Below, one piece after another: positions 8,960 through 16,946 of a stretch of DNA of 64,000 bases. A program made the position numbers and the translations under genes. This DNA comes from Nonomuraea typhae (GTDB lineage Bacteria > Actinomycetota > Actinomycetes > Streptosporangiales > Streptosporangiaceae), in assembly GCF_009760925.1 (NCBI RefSeq), contig NZ_VRLV01000016.1:1-64000 (forward strand), in the 5' to 3' direction. The notes under the pieces were generated by a model. The model was not told the DNA's origin. It saw only the letters and a program-made list of their open reading frames with translations, and did no database searches. Positions within the stretch are counted from its first letter, which is position 1. Every line of letters starts with the position of its first letter.

Positions 8960-9304
8960 ATGGACGTGGTGCTGAGGCCGGTCACCGAATCCGACCTGGA
9001 CGTCGTCGACGCCGGAACCGCCGGCAGGGAGGGCGCCGGTGACCACCAGTGGTTCGGCCACCGCGACCGCCGCGCCGCCCGCCGGAACCTCGCCGAGACC
9101 GGCCTCCTCACCCCGGAGGGCGGCCGGCTGACCATCGTGGCCGACGGCGAGGTGGCCGGGTACGTGAAGTGGTTCATCCGCATCTGGGGTCCCCGGGAGA
9201 CCTCCTGGTGCTGGTCCATCGCCCTGTCCGTGCTACCCGCCCACCGCGGCAGGGGCGTGGGCACCGCCGCCCAGCGCCGGCTGACCGCCTGCCTGCGCGC
9301 CTGA
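8960..9304 (+). CDS. GNAT acetyltransferase, apparently truncated at the C-terminus
   Basis: A 114-residue protein beginning like a normal GNAT enzyme (MDVVLRPVTESDLDVVDA). It reaches the acetyl-CoA-binding motif A (LSVLPAHRGRGVGTAAQRRL) and then ends seven residues later. Full-length relatives continue for about 50 residues with the beta6-beta7 region that completes the fold. No clear continuation is visible in the other + frames after 9300. It is probably a degraded or truncated acetyltransferase, although a natural short variant cannot be excluded. It is followed by the convergent DUF5946-like gene. Confidence 0.65.
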   Translation: MDVVLRPVTESDLDVVDAGTAGREGAGDHQWFGHRDRRAARRNLAETGLLTPEGGRLTIVADGEVAGYVKWFIRIWGPRETSWCWSIALSVLPAHRGRGVGTAAQRRLTACLRA

Positions 9305-9380
9305 CCACGGCCGGCGCCCTCGGGCGGAACCCCCGCCGGCCGGCTGCGGGACGTGCGGCGGCAGGTCCGGCTGGGCCTGC

Positions 9381-9827
9381 TCAGAAACCCCAGGCGGCCA
9401 CGGTGGCCTCCGCCCAGGCCCTGGCCCGGTCCGCGAATCCGCCGGCGGGGAAGGTGCCGTCCGCCGCCACGTCCTCGATCGTGGTGGCGAACGTCGTCGG
9501 CGCCACGGCGGGCCCGGGGTACGGCGGAGCCCCCGGAAAGTCCTCGACCGTCGGGGCACGCCCGCCGTACCGGTGGGAGTTGCGCCTGCGCGCCCGCACC
9601 GTATGGGCGATGAGGGCGTCCTGCCCGTCGCGGAGGTAGAGGTGCAGCAGCGCCCAATAGAACTCCTGCCCGGCGACCAGGGAGGGGTGCTGGAAGAAGT
9701 AGCAGGACACGGAGACGGCGTGAAGCGGGGCCCACGGCGATCGGCCGGAGTAGTCGAGGATGATCAGCTCGTGGAAGAACCGCTCGCAACGGTCCGAGGG
9801 CGCACCGCATTCCGGGCAACCGGGCAT
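9381..9827 (-). CDS. DUF5946-type protein
   Basis: About 148 residues from ATG 9827. This start was chosen because it puts the conserved CPECGAPSDRCERFFHELI motif at the N-terminus; the open frame extends to 9914. The family has an N-terminal cysteine cluster that may bind metal, then a mostly helical body (AVSVSCYFFQHPSLV, FYWALLHLYLRDGQDAL). Functions are unknown. It stands alone between the truncated acetyltransferase and the flavin reductase operon. Confidence 0.75.
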   Translation of the reverse strand: MPGCPECGAPSDRCERFFHELIILDYSGRSPWAPLHAVSVSCYFFQHPSLVAGQEFYWALLHLYLRDGQDALIAHTVRARRRNSHRYGGRAPTVEDFPGAPPYPGPAVAPTTFATTIEDVAADGTFPAGGFADRARAWAEATVAAWGF

Positions 9828-9935
9828 GCGGACAGGATGGCCGGTCGCGCCCGGCCGTCGCAACGCGATTTCGGGCCGGTGGAACGGTGCCGCCCGCGCC
9901 TCCGGGGGCGGCACCTCACCTGCTCCGTGCGGGGG

Positions 9936-10523
9936 TCAGGCGTCGCGCGACAGGGCGGCCAGGTGCTCGGCGAAGGGGACGAGGCGTTCCTCCTTGGCCG
10001 GGGCCCGGTGACGCATGAGCCCGGCCAGTTCGGCGCCCGCCCGGCCGACGCGCTCGGCCAGGCCCTCGTCGTTGCCCCAGTCCTCGGCCGCCGCGTACAC
10101 GGACGTGGGGGCCACGATCGCGTGCAGGTAGGCGAACATCGGGCGCAGGGCGTGCTCCAGCGCCAGCGAGTGCCGGGGCGTGCCGCCCGTGGCGGCGATC
10201 AGCGTCGGCTTGCCGTGCAGGGTCTCGGGGTCGAGCACGTCGAAGAAGGACTTGAACAACCCGCTGTAGGAGGCGGTGAAGATCGGGGTGACCGCGATCA
10301 GCCCGTCGGCGGCGGTGACCGTCTCCTGGGCGGCGCGCAGCGCCTTGCCGGCGAAACCTGTCACGAAATTGTGGGCGATGTCGGTGGCCAGGTCGCGGAG
10401 CTCGACGACCTGGACCTCAACGGGCTCGCCGGCCTCCCGGACGGTCGCCTCCACCAGGCGGTCGGTCAGCAGGCGGGTGGCGGAGGGCTGGGTGAGTCCG
10501 GCCGTGACGGCGGCGAGCTTCAT
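9936..10523 (-). CDS. NADPH-dependent FMN reductase (CE1759-like)
   Basis: A 195-residue flavodoxin-fold reductase, recognisable from VTAGLTQPSATRLLTDRL, TPIFTASYSGLFKSFFD (flavin-contacting loop) and the later ATGGTPRHSLALEHALRPM. Enzymes of this type supply reduced FMN to partner monooxygenases. Its ATG overlaps the stop of the luciferase-like gene upstream (ATGA at 10520-10523), which strongly suggests a two-component oxygenase. The whole operon reads 12724 to 9936 with two paralogous oxygenases sharing one reductase. Confidence 0.88.
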   Translation of the reverse strand: MKLAAVTAGLTQPSATRLLTDRLVEATVREAGEPVEVQVVELRDLATDIAHNFVTGFAGKALRAAQETVTAADGLIAVTPIFTASYSGLFKSFFDVLDPETLHGKPTLIAATGGTPRHSLALEHALRPMFAYLHAIVAPTSVYAAAEDWGNDEGLAERVGRAGAELAGLMRHRAPAKEERLVPFAEHLAALSRDA

Positions 10524-11593
10524 GACTTCTCTCCAAGTCGGGACAGGTGGGTGGGGGCGTCGGGCACGTTCGCGGGGCGGCCGATGGCGAACTCCTTGCG
10601 CAGCACGGGCACGACCTCCTCGCCGAGGAGGTCGATCTGCTCCAGCACGGTCTTCAGCGGCAGCCCGGCGTGGTCCATCAGGAAGAGCTGACGCTGGTAG
10701 TCGCCGAAGTGCTCGCGGAAGGTCAGCGTCTTGTCGACGACCTCCTGGGGGCTGCCGACGGTCAGCGGCGTCTCGGCCGTGAAGTCCTCCAGGGAGGGGC
10801 CGTGGCCGTAGACGGGGGCGTTGTCGAAGTAGGGGCGGAACTCGCGGACGGCGTCCTGCGAGCGGGGGCGCATGAACACCTGGCCGCCGAGGCCGACGAC
10901 GGCCTGCTCGGGGGTGCCGTGCCCGTAGTGGGCGTAGCGCTCGCGGTAGAGCTCGATGAGGCGCTGGAAGTGTTCCTTCGGCCAGAAGATGTTGTTGGCG
11001 AAGAATCCGTCACCGTAGTACGCCGCCTGTTCGGCGATCTCGGGGGAGCGGATGGAGCCGTGCCAGACGAACGGCGGGACGCCGTCCAGCGGGCGGGGCG
11101 TCGAGGTGAAGCCCTGCAAAGGCGTGCGGAAGGTGCCGGTCCAGTCCACGACGTCCTCGCGCCACAGCTTGTGCAGGAGCGCGTAGTTCTCGACGGCCAG
11201 CGGGATGCCGTTGCGGATGTCCTGGCCGAACCACGGGTAGACCGGTCCGGTGTTGCCGCGGCCCATCATGAGATCGACCCGGCCGTCGGCCAGGTGCTGA
11301 AGCATCGCGTAGTCCTCGGCGATCTTCACCGGGTCGTTGGTGGTGATCAACGTGGTCGCGGTCGAGAGGATCAGCCGGGAGGTGCGAGCCGCGATGTAGC
11401 CCAGCATGGTCGTCGGCGACGACGGCACGAAGGGCGGGTTGTGGTGCTCACCCGTCGCGAACACGTCCAGCCCGGCCTCCTCCGCCTTGAGCGCGATCGT
11501 CACCATCGCCTTGATGCGCTCGTTCTCGGTGGGGGTGCGGCCGTTGGTCGGGTCGGCCGTCACGTCACCCACGCTGAAGATGCCGAACTGCAC
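10520..11593 (-). CDS. LLM-class flavin-dependent monooxygenase, copy 1 (CE1758-like)
   Basis: A 357-residue bacterial-luciferase-like TIM-barrel oxygenase (MQFGIFSVGDVTADP; GEHHNPPFVPSSPTTMLGYIA; DLMMGRGNTGPVYPWFGQD). It would use FMNH2 from the coupled reductase and O2 on an unknown substrate. The GTG start at 11593 matches the first residues of the downstream-coordinate paralog. A 14-base palindrome sits 22 bases upstream of the start. The middle of the gene is nearly identical at DNA level to copy 2, pointing to a recent duplication or gene conversion. Confidence 0.88.
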   Translation of the reverse strand: MQFGIFSVGDVTADPTNGRTPTENERIKAMVTIALKAEEAGLDVFATGEHHNPPFVPSSPTTMLGYIAARTSRLILSTATTLITTNDPVKIAEDYAMLQHLADGRVDLMMGRGNTGPVYPWFGQDIRNGIPLAVENYALLHKLWREDVVDWTGTFRTPLQGFTSTPRPLDGVPPFVWHGSIRSPEIAEQAAYYGDGFFANNIFWPKEHFQRLIELYRERYAHYGHGTPEQAVVGLGGQVFMRPRSQDAVREFRPYFDNAPVYGHGPSLEDFTAETPLTVGSPQEVVDKTLTFREHFGDYQRQLFLMDHAGLPLKTVLEQIDLLGEEVVPVLRKEFAIGRPANVPDAPTHLSRLGEKS

Positions 11594-11614
11594 TTTTCAT
11601 CACCAGCCTTGATT

Positions 11615-11628
11615 GTTGAACTTTCAAC
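11615..11628. promoter_or_regulatory. 14-base palindrome between the two monooxygenase genes
   Basis: GTTGAA and TTCAAC form a perfect 6-base inverted repeat around CT. It lies directly after the stop of copy 2 and before the start of copy 1. Spacing and size fit a repressor operator, for example of MarR type; that assignment is inference. Confidence 0.4.
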
Positions 11629-11629
11629 T

Positions 11630-12724
11630 CTACACGTGAGCGCCGGCGGCCGCCCGCTTATTCCCGGCGGCGTGAGCGTGTACGGGGGCGTCCGGTACGC
11701 CCGCCGGGCGGCCGATGGCGAACTCCTTGCGCAGCACGGGCACGATCTGCTCGCCGAGGATGTCGATCTGCTCCAGCACCTTCGGCAACGGCATGCCGCC
11801 GCCGTCCACGACGAACAACTGGCGCTGGTAGTCGCCGAAATGGTCGCGGAAGGCCAGCGTCTTGTCGATGACCTCCTGGGGGCTGCCGACGGTCAGCGGC
11901 GTCTCGGCCATGTACTCCTCCAGAGAGGGGCCGTGGCCCATCACCGGGTGGTTGTCGAAGTAGGGGCGGAATTCGCGGACGGCGTCCTGTGATCTCGGCC
12001 GGACGTGCACCTGCCCGCCCAGGCCGACGACGGCCTGCTCGCGGCTGCCGTGGCCGTAGTGCTCGAAGCGGTCGCGATAGAGGCCGATGAGGCGCTGGAA
12101 GTGTTCCTTCGGCCAGAAGATGTTGTTGGCGAAGAATCCGTCACCGTAGTACGCCGCCTGTTCGGCGATCTCGGGGGAACGGATGGAGCCGTGCCAGACG
12201 AACGGCGGCACCCCGTCCAGCGGGCGGGGCGTCGAGGTGAAGCCCTGCAAAGGCGTGCGGAAGGTGCCGGTCCAGTCCACGACCTCCTCCCGCCAGAGCC
12301 GGTGCAGCAGGGCGTAGTTCTCGACGGCCAGCGGGATGCCGTTGCGGATGTCCTGGCCGAACCACGGGTAGACCGGTCCCGTGTTCCCGCGGCCCATCAT
12401 CAGGTCCACCCGGCCGTCGGCCAGGTGCTGCAGCGTCGCGTAGTCCTCGGCGATCTTCACCGGGTCGTTGGTGGTGATCAACGTCGTGGACGTGGACAGG
12501 ATCAGCCGGGAGGTGAGCGCCGCGATGTAGCCCAGCACGGTCGTCGGCGACGACGGGATGAACGGCGGGTTGTGGTGCTCGCCGATGGCGAAGACGTCCA
12601 GCCCCGCCTCCTCCGTCCTCACCGCGATCTCGGTGATCGCCTTGATGCGCTCCTGCTCGGCGGGGGTCCGGCCGCTGACCGGGTCCCTGGTCACGTCGCC
12701 CACGCTGAAGATGCCGAACTGCAT
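11630..12724 (-). CDS. LLM-class flavin-dependent monooxygenase, copy 2 (CE1758-like)
   Basis: About 364 residues from ATG 12724. This start was chosen over the upstream TTG 12736 because it aligns with copy 1 (MQFGIFSVGDVT). The signature segments match copy 1, including DLMMGRGNTGPVYPWFGQD and GDGFFANNIFWPKEHFQRL. It differs at the C-terminus, where an alanine-rich extension (HAHAAGNKRAAAGAHV) is present. It is the first gene of the oxygenase-oxygenase-reductase operon and lies opposite the PHP-domain gene. The retained paralog may have a different substrate, but the barrel residues are too similar to tell. Confidence 0.87.
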   Translation of the reverse strand: MQFGIFSVGDVTRDPVSGRTPAEQERIKAITEIAVRTEEAGLDVFAIGEHHNPPFIPSSPTTVLGYIAALTSRLILSTSTTLITTNDPVKIAEDYATLQHLADGRVDLMMGRGNTGPVYPWFGQDIRNGIPLAVENYALLHRLWREEVVDWTGTFRTPLQGFTSTPRPLDGVPPFVWHGSIRSPEIAEQAAYYGDGFFANNIFWPKEHFQRLIGLYRDRFEHYGHGSREQAVVGLGGQVHVRPRSQDAVREFRPYFDNHPVMGHGPSLEEYMAETPLTVGSPQEVIDKTLAFRDHFGDYQRQLFVVDGGGMPLPKVLEQIDILGEQIVPVLRKEFAIGRPAGVPDAPVHAHAAGNKRAAAGAHV

Positions 12725-12727
12725 TTT

Positions 12728-12760
12728 AGTCACCAATCTTGACGGTCTATTTTGGTGACT
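12728..12760. promoter_or_regulatory. Inverted repeat in the divergent region ahead of the monooxygenase operon
   Basis: AGTCACCAA at 12728-12736 and TTGGTGACT at 12752-12760 are perfect 9-base arms separated by 15 bases. They sit just upstream of the ATG at 12724, in the 84-base gap facing the PHP gene. This could be an operator for a dimeric regulator or a hairpin in the leader. Confidence 0.45.
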
Positions 12761-12808
12761 TCAGCACGCCGTGCCGCCGCCTTATTCCGCCCGCGCCAGA
12801 ATCAGATC

Positions 12809-13642
12809 ATGCGCATCGATCTGCACAGCCACAGCGCCGCCTCCGACGGCACCGAGCCGCCCGATGAGGTGGTACGGCGGGCGCGGGCGGCCGGTGTCGG
12901 CATCCTGGCCCTCACCGACCACGACACCACGGAGGGTCTCGCCCCGGCCGGGGACGCCGCCCGGGAGGCCGGGCTGACGCTGGTGCCCGGAATGGAGATG
13001 TCCTGCCGCCGCGACGGCCTCAGCGTGCACATGCTGGCCTACTGGTTCGCGCCGGACGATCCCGAGCTGGCCCGCGAGCGCGGGCGCGTGCTGGAGGGCC
13101 GCGACGGACGGGCCGCGGCGGTGGTGGCCAAGCTGGCCGAGCTGGGCGTCCCGATCACCCTGGACATGGTCACCCGCCTGGCCGGCGACGGGGTGGTGGG
13201 CCGGCCGCACATCGCCCGGGTGCTGGCCGAGCTGGGCGTCGTCCCCACGCCGGCCGACGCCTTCACCCCCGAGTGGATCGGGACCGGCGGCCGGGCCCAC
13301 GTGACGCGGTACGCGACCGGCCCGGAGCATGCCGTGCGGCTGGTGCGGGCAGCGGGCGGGGTCACGGTGCTGGCCCACCCGAAGGCGGCCAGGCGCGGCT
13401 ACACCCTGCCGGACGCGTGGATCGCCGACCTGGCCGCCGCCGGGCTGGCCGGGGTGGAGGCCGACCACCCCGACCACGACCCCGCCGCCCGCGCCCGGCT
13501 GCGCGGGCTCGCCGGTGACCTGGGACTGGTGGTCACCGGCTCCAGCGACGACCACGGGGAGCTGACCGGGCACCGGCTGGGCTGCGAGACCACGTCACCG
13601 GACGCCTACGAAGCCCTCCTGGACAGAAGACCGACCGGCTAG
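12809..13642 (+). CDS. PHP-domain metal-dependent phosphoesterase
   Basis: A 277-residue protein with the PHP metal-site motifs DLHSHSAASDG (residues 4-14) and LTDHDT (37-42), plus later histidines in VLAHPKAARRG and SSDDHGELTGH. Relatives of this size include RNase AM/YciV-type 5'-3' nucleases and 3',5'-nucleoside bisphosphate phosphatases. ATG 12809 gives the canonical N-terminus; the upstream open frame from 12752 is not needed. The 3' end overlaps the convergent asparaginase stop by four bases. The substrate is probably a phosphorylated nucleotide or short RNA. Confidence 0.88.
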   Translation: MRIDLHSHSAASDGTEPPDEVVRRARAAGVGILALTDHDTTEGLAPAGDAAREAGLTLVPGMEMSCRRDGLSVHMLAYWFAPDDPELARERGRVLEGRDGRAAAVVAKLAELGVPITLDMVTRLAGDGVVGRPHIARVLAELGVVPTPADAFTPEWIGTGGRAHVTRYATGPEHAVRLVRAAGGVTVLAHPKAARRGYTLPDAWIADLAAAGLAGVEADHPDHDPAARARLRGLAGDLGLVVTGSSDDHGELTGHRLGCETTSPDAYEALLDRRPTG

Positions 13643-14586
13643 AGCCGGACGGCGCGGATCTCGCCGACCTCCAGGCCGCCGCCCAGGACGGGGACGCGGG
13701 CGAAGGCGGCGGCGGAGGAGACGTCGCAGCCCATGCGCTCCAGCACCGTCAGCGCGATGGCGGTCGTGGCCCGCGGGCTGCCGTCGATGACCTTCACGGC
13801 CGCGGTGTGCCCGGAGGCCAGGGCCGCCACGAGCACGCCTTCCGCGCCGCCCTTGACCACCGCGCCGGGCAGTGCCCGCATGAGCTCGGTGTTCTGGTGG
13901 CCGGTGCCGCCCACGTACTCGGGGTGCTCGCGCATGGCGTCGGCCACCTGGCGCGGCGCGGAGCCGGGGGCGCCCAGCACGAGTCCCTGGATCGCGCGGG
14001 CCAGGCCGGTCAGCGACATGCCGAACAGGGGAGCGCCGCACCCGTCCACCGCCACGGCGGCGGCCTTCTCACCGGACAGGTCCTCCACGGCCGCGCGCAC
14101 GGCCCGCTGGACCGGGTGCTCGGCGGCCAGGTACGACTCCGTGGACCAGTCGTTGGCCACGGCGGCGGCGAGCATGGCGGCGTGCTTGCCGGAGCAGTTC
14201 ATGCGCTCGGGGGTCTTGCCCGCGCCCTCGCGGATGAGGCGGTGGCGTGTGGTCTCGTCCTCCGGCCAGTCCTCCGGGCAGCGCAGGGCGCCGGTGGCCA
14301 GGCCGTGCTCATGAAGCAGGTCGCGCACGAGCGTGACGTGCATGTCCTCGCCGGTGTGGCTGCCGGCGGCGATGGCCAGGCGGGGGCCGGTCAGGGCGGC
14401 GCCCGAGGTCAGGCAGGCCAGCGCCTGGAACGGCTTGGCCGACGAGCGCGGCAGCACCGGCGCGTCAGGCTGCCCGAGGCGCACCTCGGGCGTGCCGCCG
14501 GGGCCGAGGCCGACGGCGCTGCCGTAGTGCAGGCTCTCCACGAAGCCGGAGCGGACGACCTCGGCGAGGACGGCGTATTCAGACAC
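13639..14586 (-). CDS. L-asparaginase II family (PF06089-type)
   Basis: A 315-residue protein of the asparaginase II group, which hydrolyses asparagine to aspartate and ammonia and is unrelated to the AnsA/AnsB fold. Family motifs seen are VESLHYGSAVGL, PRSSAKPFQALA, AAGSHTGEDMHV, MNCSGKHAAML and VDGCGAPLFGMSLTGLA. Its start overlaps the end of the permease gene by eight bases, so it is the last gene of a five-gene amino-acid uptake operon. This placement makes an import-then-deamidate role likely. Confidence 0.9.
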   Translation of the reverse strand: MSEYAVLAEVVRSGFVESLHYGSAVGLGPGGTPEVRLGQPDAPVLPRSSAKPFQALACLTSGAALTGPRLAIAAGSHTGEDMHVTLVRDLLHEHGLATGALRCPEDWPEDETTRHRLIREGAGKTPERMNCSGKHAAMLAAAVANDWSTESYLAAEHPVQRAVRAAVEDLSGEKAAAVAVDGCGAPLFGMSLTGLARAIQGLVLGAPGSAPRQVADAMREHPEYVGGTGHQNTELMRALPGAVVKGGAEGVLVAALASGHTAAVKVIDGSPRATTAIALTVLERMGCDVSSAAAFARVPVLGGGLEVGEIRAVRL

Positions 14587-15376
14587 GGGCGGAACTCCTT
14601 CGCTCCAGCACTCTGGCGAGCTTGGACAGGGAGGCGTTGACCACGAGGTACATGAGCGCGATCACGAGGTAGGTCTGGATGAGCAGCCCGTTGTAGGCGG
14701 CGAGCACCTTGCCGGAGTAGAACAGTTCGCCGTAGCTGACGATGAAGCCCAGCGAGGTGTCCTTCAGCAGGCCGACGGACTGGCTGACGATGGAGGGCAG
14801 CACGCGGCGCGCGGCCTGCGGGAGCACGATCATCCGCAGGGTCTGGCCGCGGGTGAGGCCGACGGCGAGCCCGGCCTCGGTCTGGCCGCGTTCGACGGAC
14901 AGGATGCCGGCGCGGAAGATCTCGGCGAACGCGGCGGCGTTGGAGACGGTCAGCGGGACGGCGAGCTTCCAGAACAGCGGCAGGTCCATGCCGTACTTGG
15001 GCAGCGCGAACAGCACGACGTAGACGAGCAGCAGTGCGGGGATGGTCCGCACGACCTCGACGTAGGCGGCGGCGGGGGCGCGCAGCCAGCGGCGCGCGGA
15101 GAGCCTGCCCAGCGCGAGGACGAGGCCGAGCGCCATGGCCAGGGCGGCGGAGACGACGGCCGCCAGCACGGTCGACCACGCGCCGCCGAGCAGGTAACGC
15201 CACATGGGCCAGGTCGCGAACGGCGCCCACTGCTCGGCGCCGAGCTGCCCGTTGGCCGCGAACTGCCGTACGGCCAGCACCACGAGGGCCAGCGCGGCCA
15301 GCGCGCCGAGCACGGTGGCGATCTTGATGCGCCGCCTGGCCCGCGGGCCGGGCTCGTCGAACAGCAGGGTGCTCAT
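14579..15376 (-). CDS. Polar amino acid ABC transporter permease (GluD-like)
   Basis: About 265 residues from ATG 15376, which overlaps the upstream permease stop (ATGA); the open frame reaches 15406. It has an HAAT-family membrane domain of about five helices with the EAA-type loop FAEIFRAGILSVERGQTEAGLAVGLT, which contacts the ATPase. It pairs with the second permease to form the heterodimeric channel. It is the fourth gene of the operon running from 17675 to 13639. Confidence 0.9.
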   Translation of the reverse strand: MSTLLFDEPGPRARRRIKIATVLGALAALALVVLAVRQFAANGQLGAEQWAPFATWPMWRYLLGGAWSTVLAAVVSAALAMALGLVLALGRLSARRWLRAPAAAYVEVVRTIPALLLVYVVLFALPKYGMDLPLFWKLAVPLTVSNAAAFAEIFRAGILSVERGQTEAGLAVGLTRGQTLRMIVLPQAARRVLPSIVSQSVGLLKDTSLGFIVSYGELFYSGKVLAAYNGLLIQTYLVIALMYLVVNASLSKLARVLERRSSARV

Positions 15377-16017
15377 CGCACGATCACCAGCCTGCGCTCC
15401 AGCCATCCGGCCGTCAGGCCGATCAGCCCCGCGATGGCCGCGTAGGCGGCGCCGGAGCCCACGAAGATCGCGATCGGCTGGGCCTCGACGAGGTTGATCC
15501 GCTTGGCCTCCTCGGTGAGGTCCACCACGCTGATGGCGCCGGCCAGGGCGGTGGCCATGACGAGCTGGATGGTGACGTTGCCGAGCGGCTGGACGACGGT
15601 CCGCAGCGCCTGGGGCAGGATGACCAGCCGCAGCGACTGGGTGAACGTCAGCCCGAGCGCGCGGGCGGCCTCACCCTGTCCCTTGGAGACGGAGTTGACC
15701 CCGGACCGCAGTGCCTCGGCCACGTACGCCGCCTCGTACACCGCGATCACCACGATGGCCGTGAGGATCGCCGGCCCCTTGATCCCGATGTACGGGAAGC
15801 CGAAGAACACCAGGACGAGCAGCACGAGCAGCGGCAGGTTCTGGAAGGTCTCGACGTAGACGGTGCCGAGCGCCCGCAGCACGGGCACCGGGCTCACCCG
15901 CAGCGCGGTGACCAGGACCCCGAGCACCGCCGCGCCGAGGAACGACGCGACGGTGAGCTGGAGGGTGATGAGGAGTCCCTGCCACAACTCGGGCAGATGG
16001 TCCAGGAGGACGGACAT
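15373..16017 (-). CDS. Polar amino acid ABC transporter permease (GluC-like)
   Basis: A 214-residue membrane protein with about five helices and the EAA-loop sequence YVAEALRSGVNSVSKGQGEAA. It is the partner of the following permease in a Glu/Gln/Asp/Asn-type importer. Its start at ATG 16017 coincides with the last base of the binding-protein stop. Family and position are clear; the exact amino acid is inferred from the asparaginase at the end of the operon. Confidence 0.9.
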   Translation of the reverse strand: MSVLLDHLPELWQGLLITLQLTVASFLGAAVLGVLVTALRVSPVPVLRALGTVYVETFQNLPLLVLLVLVFFGFPYIGIKGPAILTAIVVIAVYEAAYVAEALRSGVNSVSKGQGEAARALGLTFTQSLRLVILPQALRTVVQPLGNVTIQLVMATALAGAISVVDLTEEAKRINLVEAQPIAIFVGSGAAYAAIAGLIGLTAGWLERRLVIVR

Positions 16018-16934
16018 CAGGAACCCGGCACCGAGCCGATCGCCGGCGGCTTGGGCGCCTCACCCTTGACGACGGTGCCCAGGGAGTCCTTCCACGCCTG
16101 CTGCCAGACGCCCGCGGACTGGATCTTCGTCAGCCAGTCGTTGACGAACTTCTTGAACTGGTCGTCGCCGTGCTTGAGGCCGATGCCGTACGGGTCCTCG
16201 GTGAAGGGGTTGCCGACGACCTGGATCGACGGGTCCTTCTGCGCGTTGGCCGCGAGCAGGGTCTCGTCCTGGACGTAGGCGACGCCGCGGTCCTGCTTGA
16301 GCGCCTGCATGCACTCGGGGTCGCTGCCGAAGGTGACGATCTCGGCCTGCGGCGCCAGCTTCTTGATCGCCGGGATGGCCGGGGTGTTGGCGCCGGCGAT
16401 GACCGTCTTGCCGTTGAGGTCCTCGGGCTTGGCGATGCCCGTGGTGCCCTGTTTGACGGCGATCGACAGGCCCGAGACGTAGTACGGCCCGGCGAAGGCG
16501 ACCTGCTTGGCCCGCTCCGGCGTGATCGTGTACGTCTGGAAGACCACGTCCACGGTGCCGTTGGACAGCAGCGCCTCGCGGGTCTCCGACGCCGAGTTGA
16601 CGATCTTCACCTTGGGCTCGCCGATGATGTACTTGGCCAGCGCCTTGCCCATGGCGGCGTCGAAGCCCTCGACCTCGCCGGTGACCGGGTTCTGCTGCGA
16701 GAGCAGGGGCGCGTCCAGCGAGCCGCCGACCAGCAGCTCGCCCCGCTTCTTGATCTTCTCCATGGTCGAGCCGGGCAGGAGCGCGGCGGCCTCGGCGACG
16801 GGCGCCTTGGCGAGCAGGTCGCCCGCCGCGGGCTTGGCCTCTCCCGGCACGGCGGGGTTCGCGCCGCCTCCGCCGCTGGAGCAGGCGGCCAGGCCGAGCA
16901 GCGACATGGCGACGACAGCGGCCATCTTCTTCAT
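16017..16934 (-). CDS. Amino acid ABC transporter substrate-binding lipoprotein (GluB-like)
   Basis: About 305 residues from ATG 16934. This start was preferred over ATG 16943 because AAGGA then sits at a normal distance. The signal peptide ends in a lipobox (SLLGLAACSS), so the mature protein is lipid-anchored at the outer face of the membrane. The family 3 binding-protein pattern is visible: RGELLVGGSLDAPLLS, GFDAAMGKALAKYI, PYYVSGLSIAVKQGTTGI. It delivers a polar amino acid to the two permeases encoded next. Confidence 0.9.
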   Translation of the reverse strand: MKKMAAVVAMSLLGLAACSSGGGGANPAVPGEAKPAAGDLLAKAPVAEAAALLPGSTMEKIKKRGELLVGGSLDAPLLSQQNPVTGEVEGFDAAMGKALAKYIIGEPKVKIVNSASETREALLSNGTVDVVFQTYTITPERAKQVAFAGPYYVSGLSIAVKQGTTGIAKPEDLNGKTVIAGANTPAIPAIKKLAPQAEIVTFGSDPECMQALKQDRGVAYVQDETLLAANAQKDPSIQVVGNPFTEDPYGIGLKHGDDQFKKFVNDWLTKIQSAGVWQQAWKDSLGTVVKGEAPKPPAIGSVPGS

Positions 16935-16946
16935 GGACACCATCCT

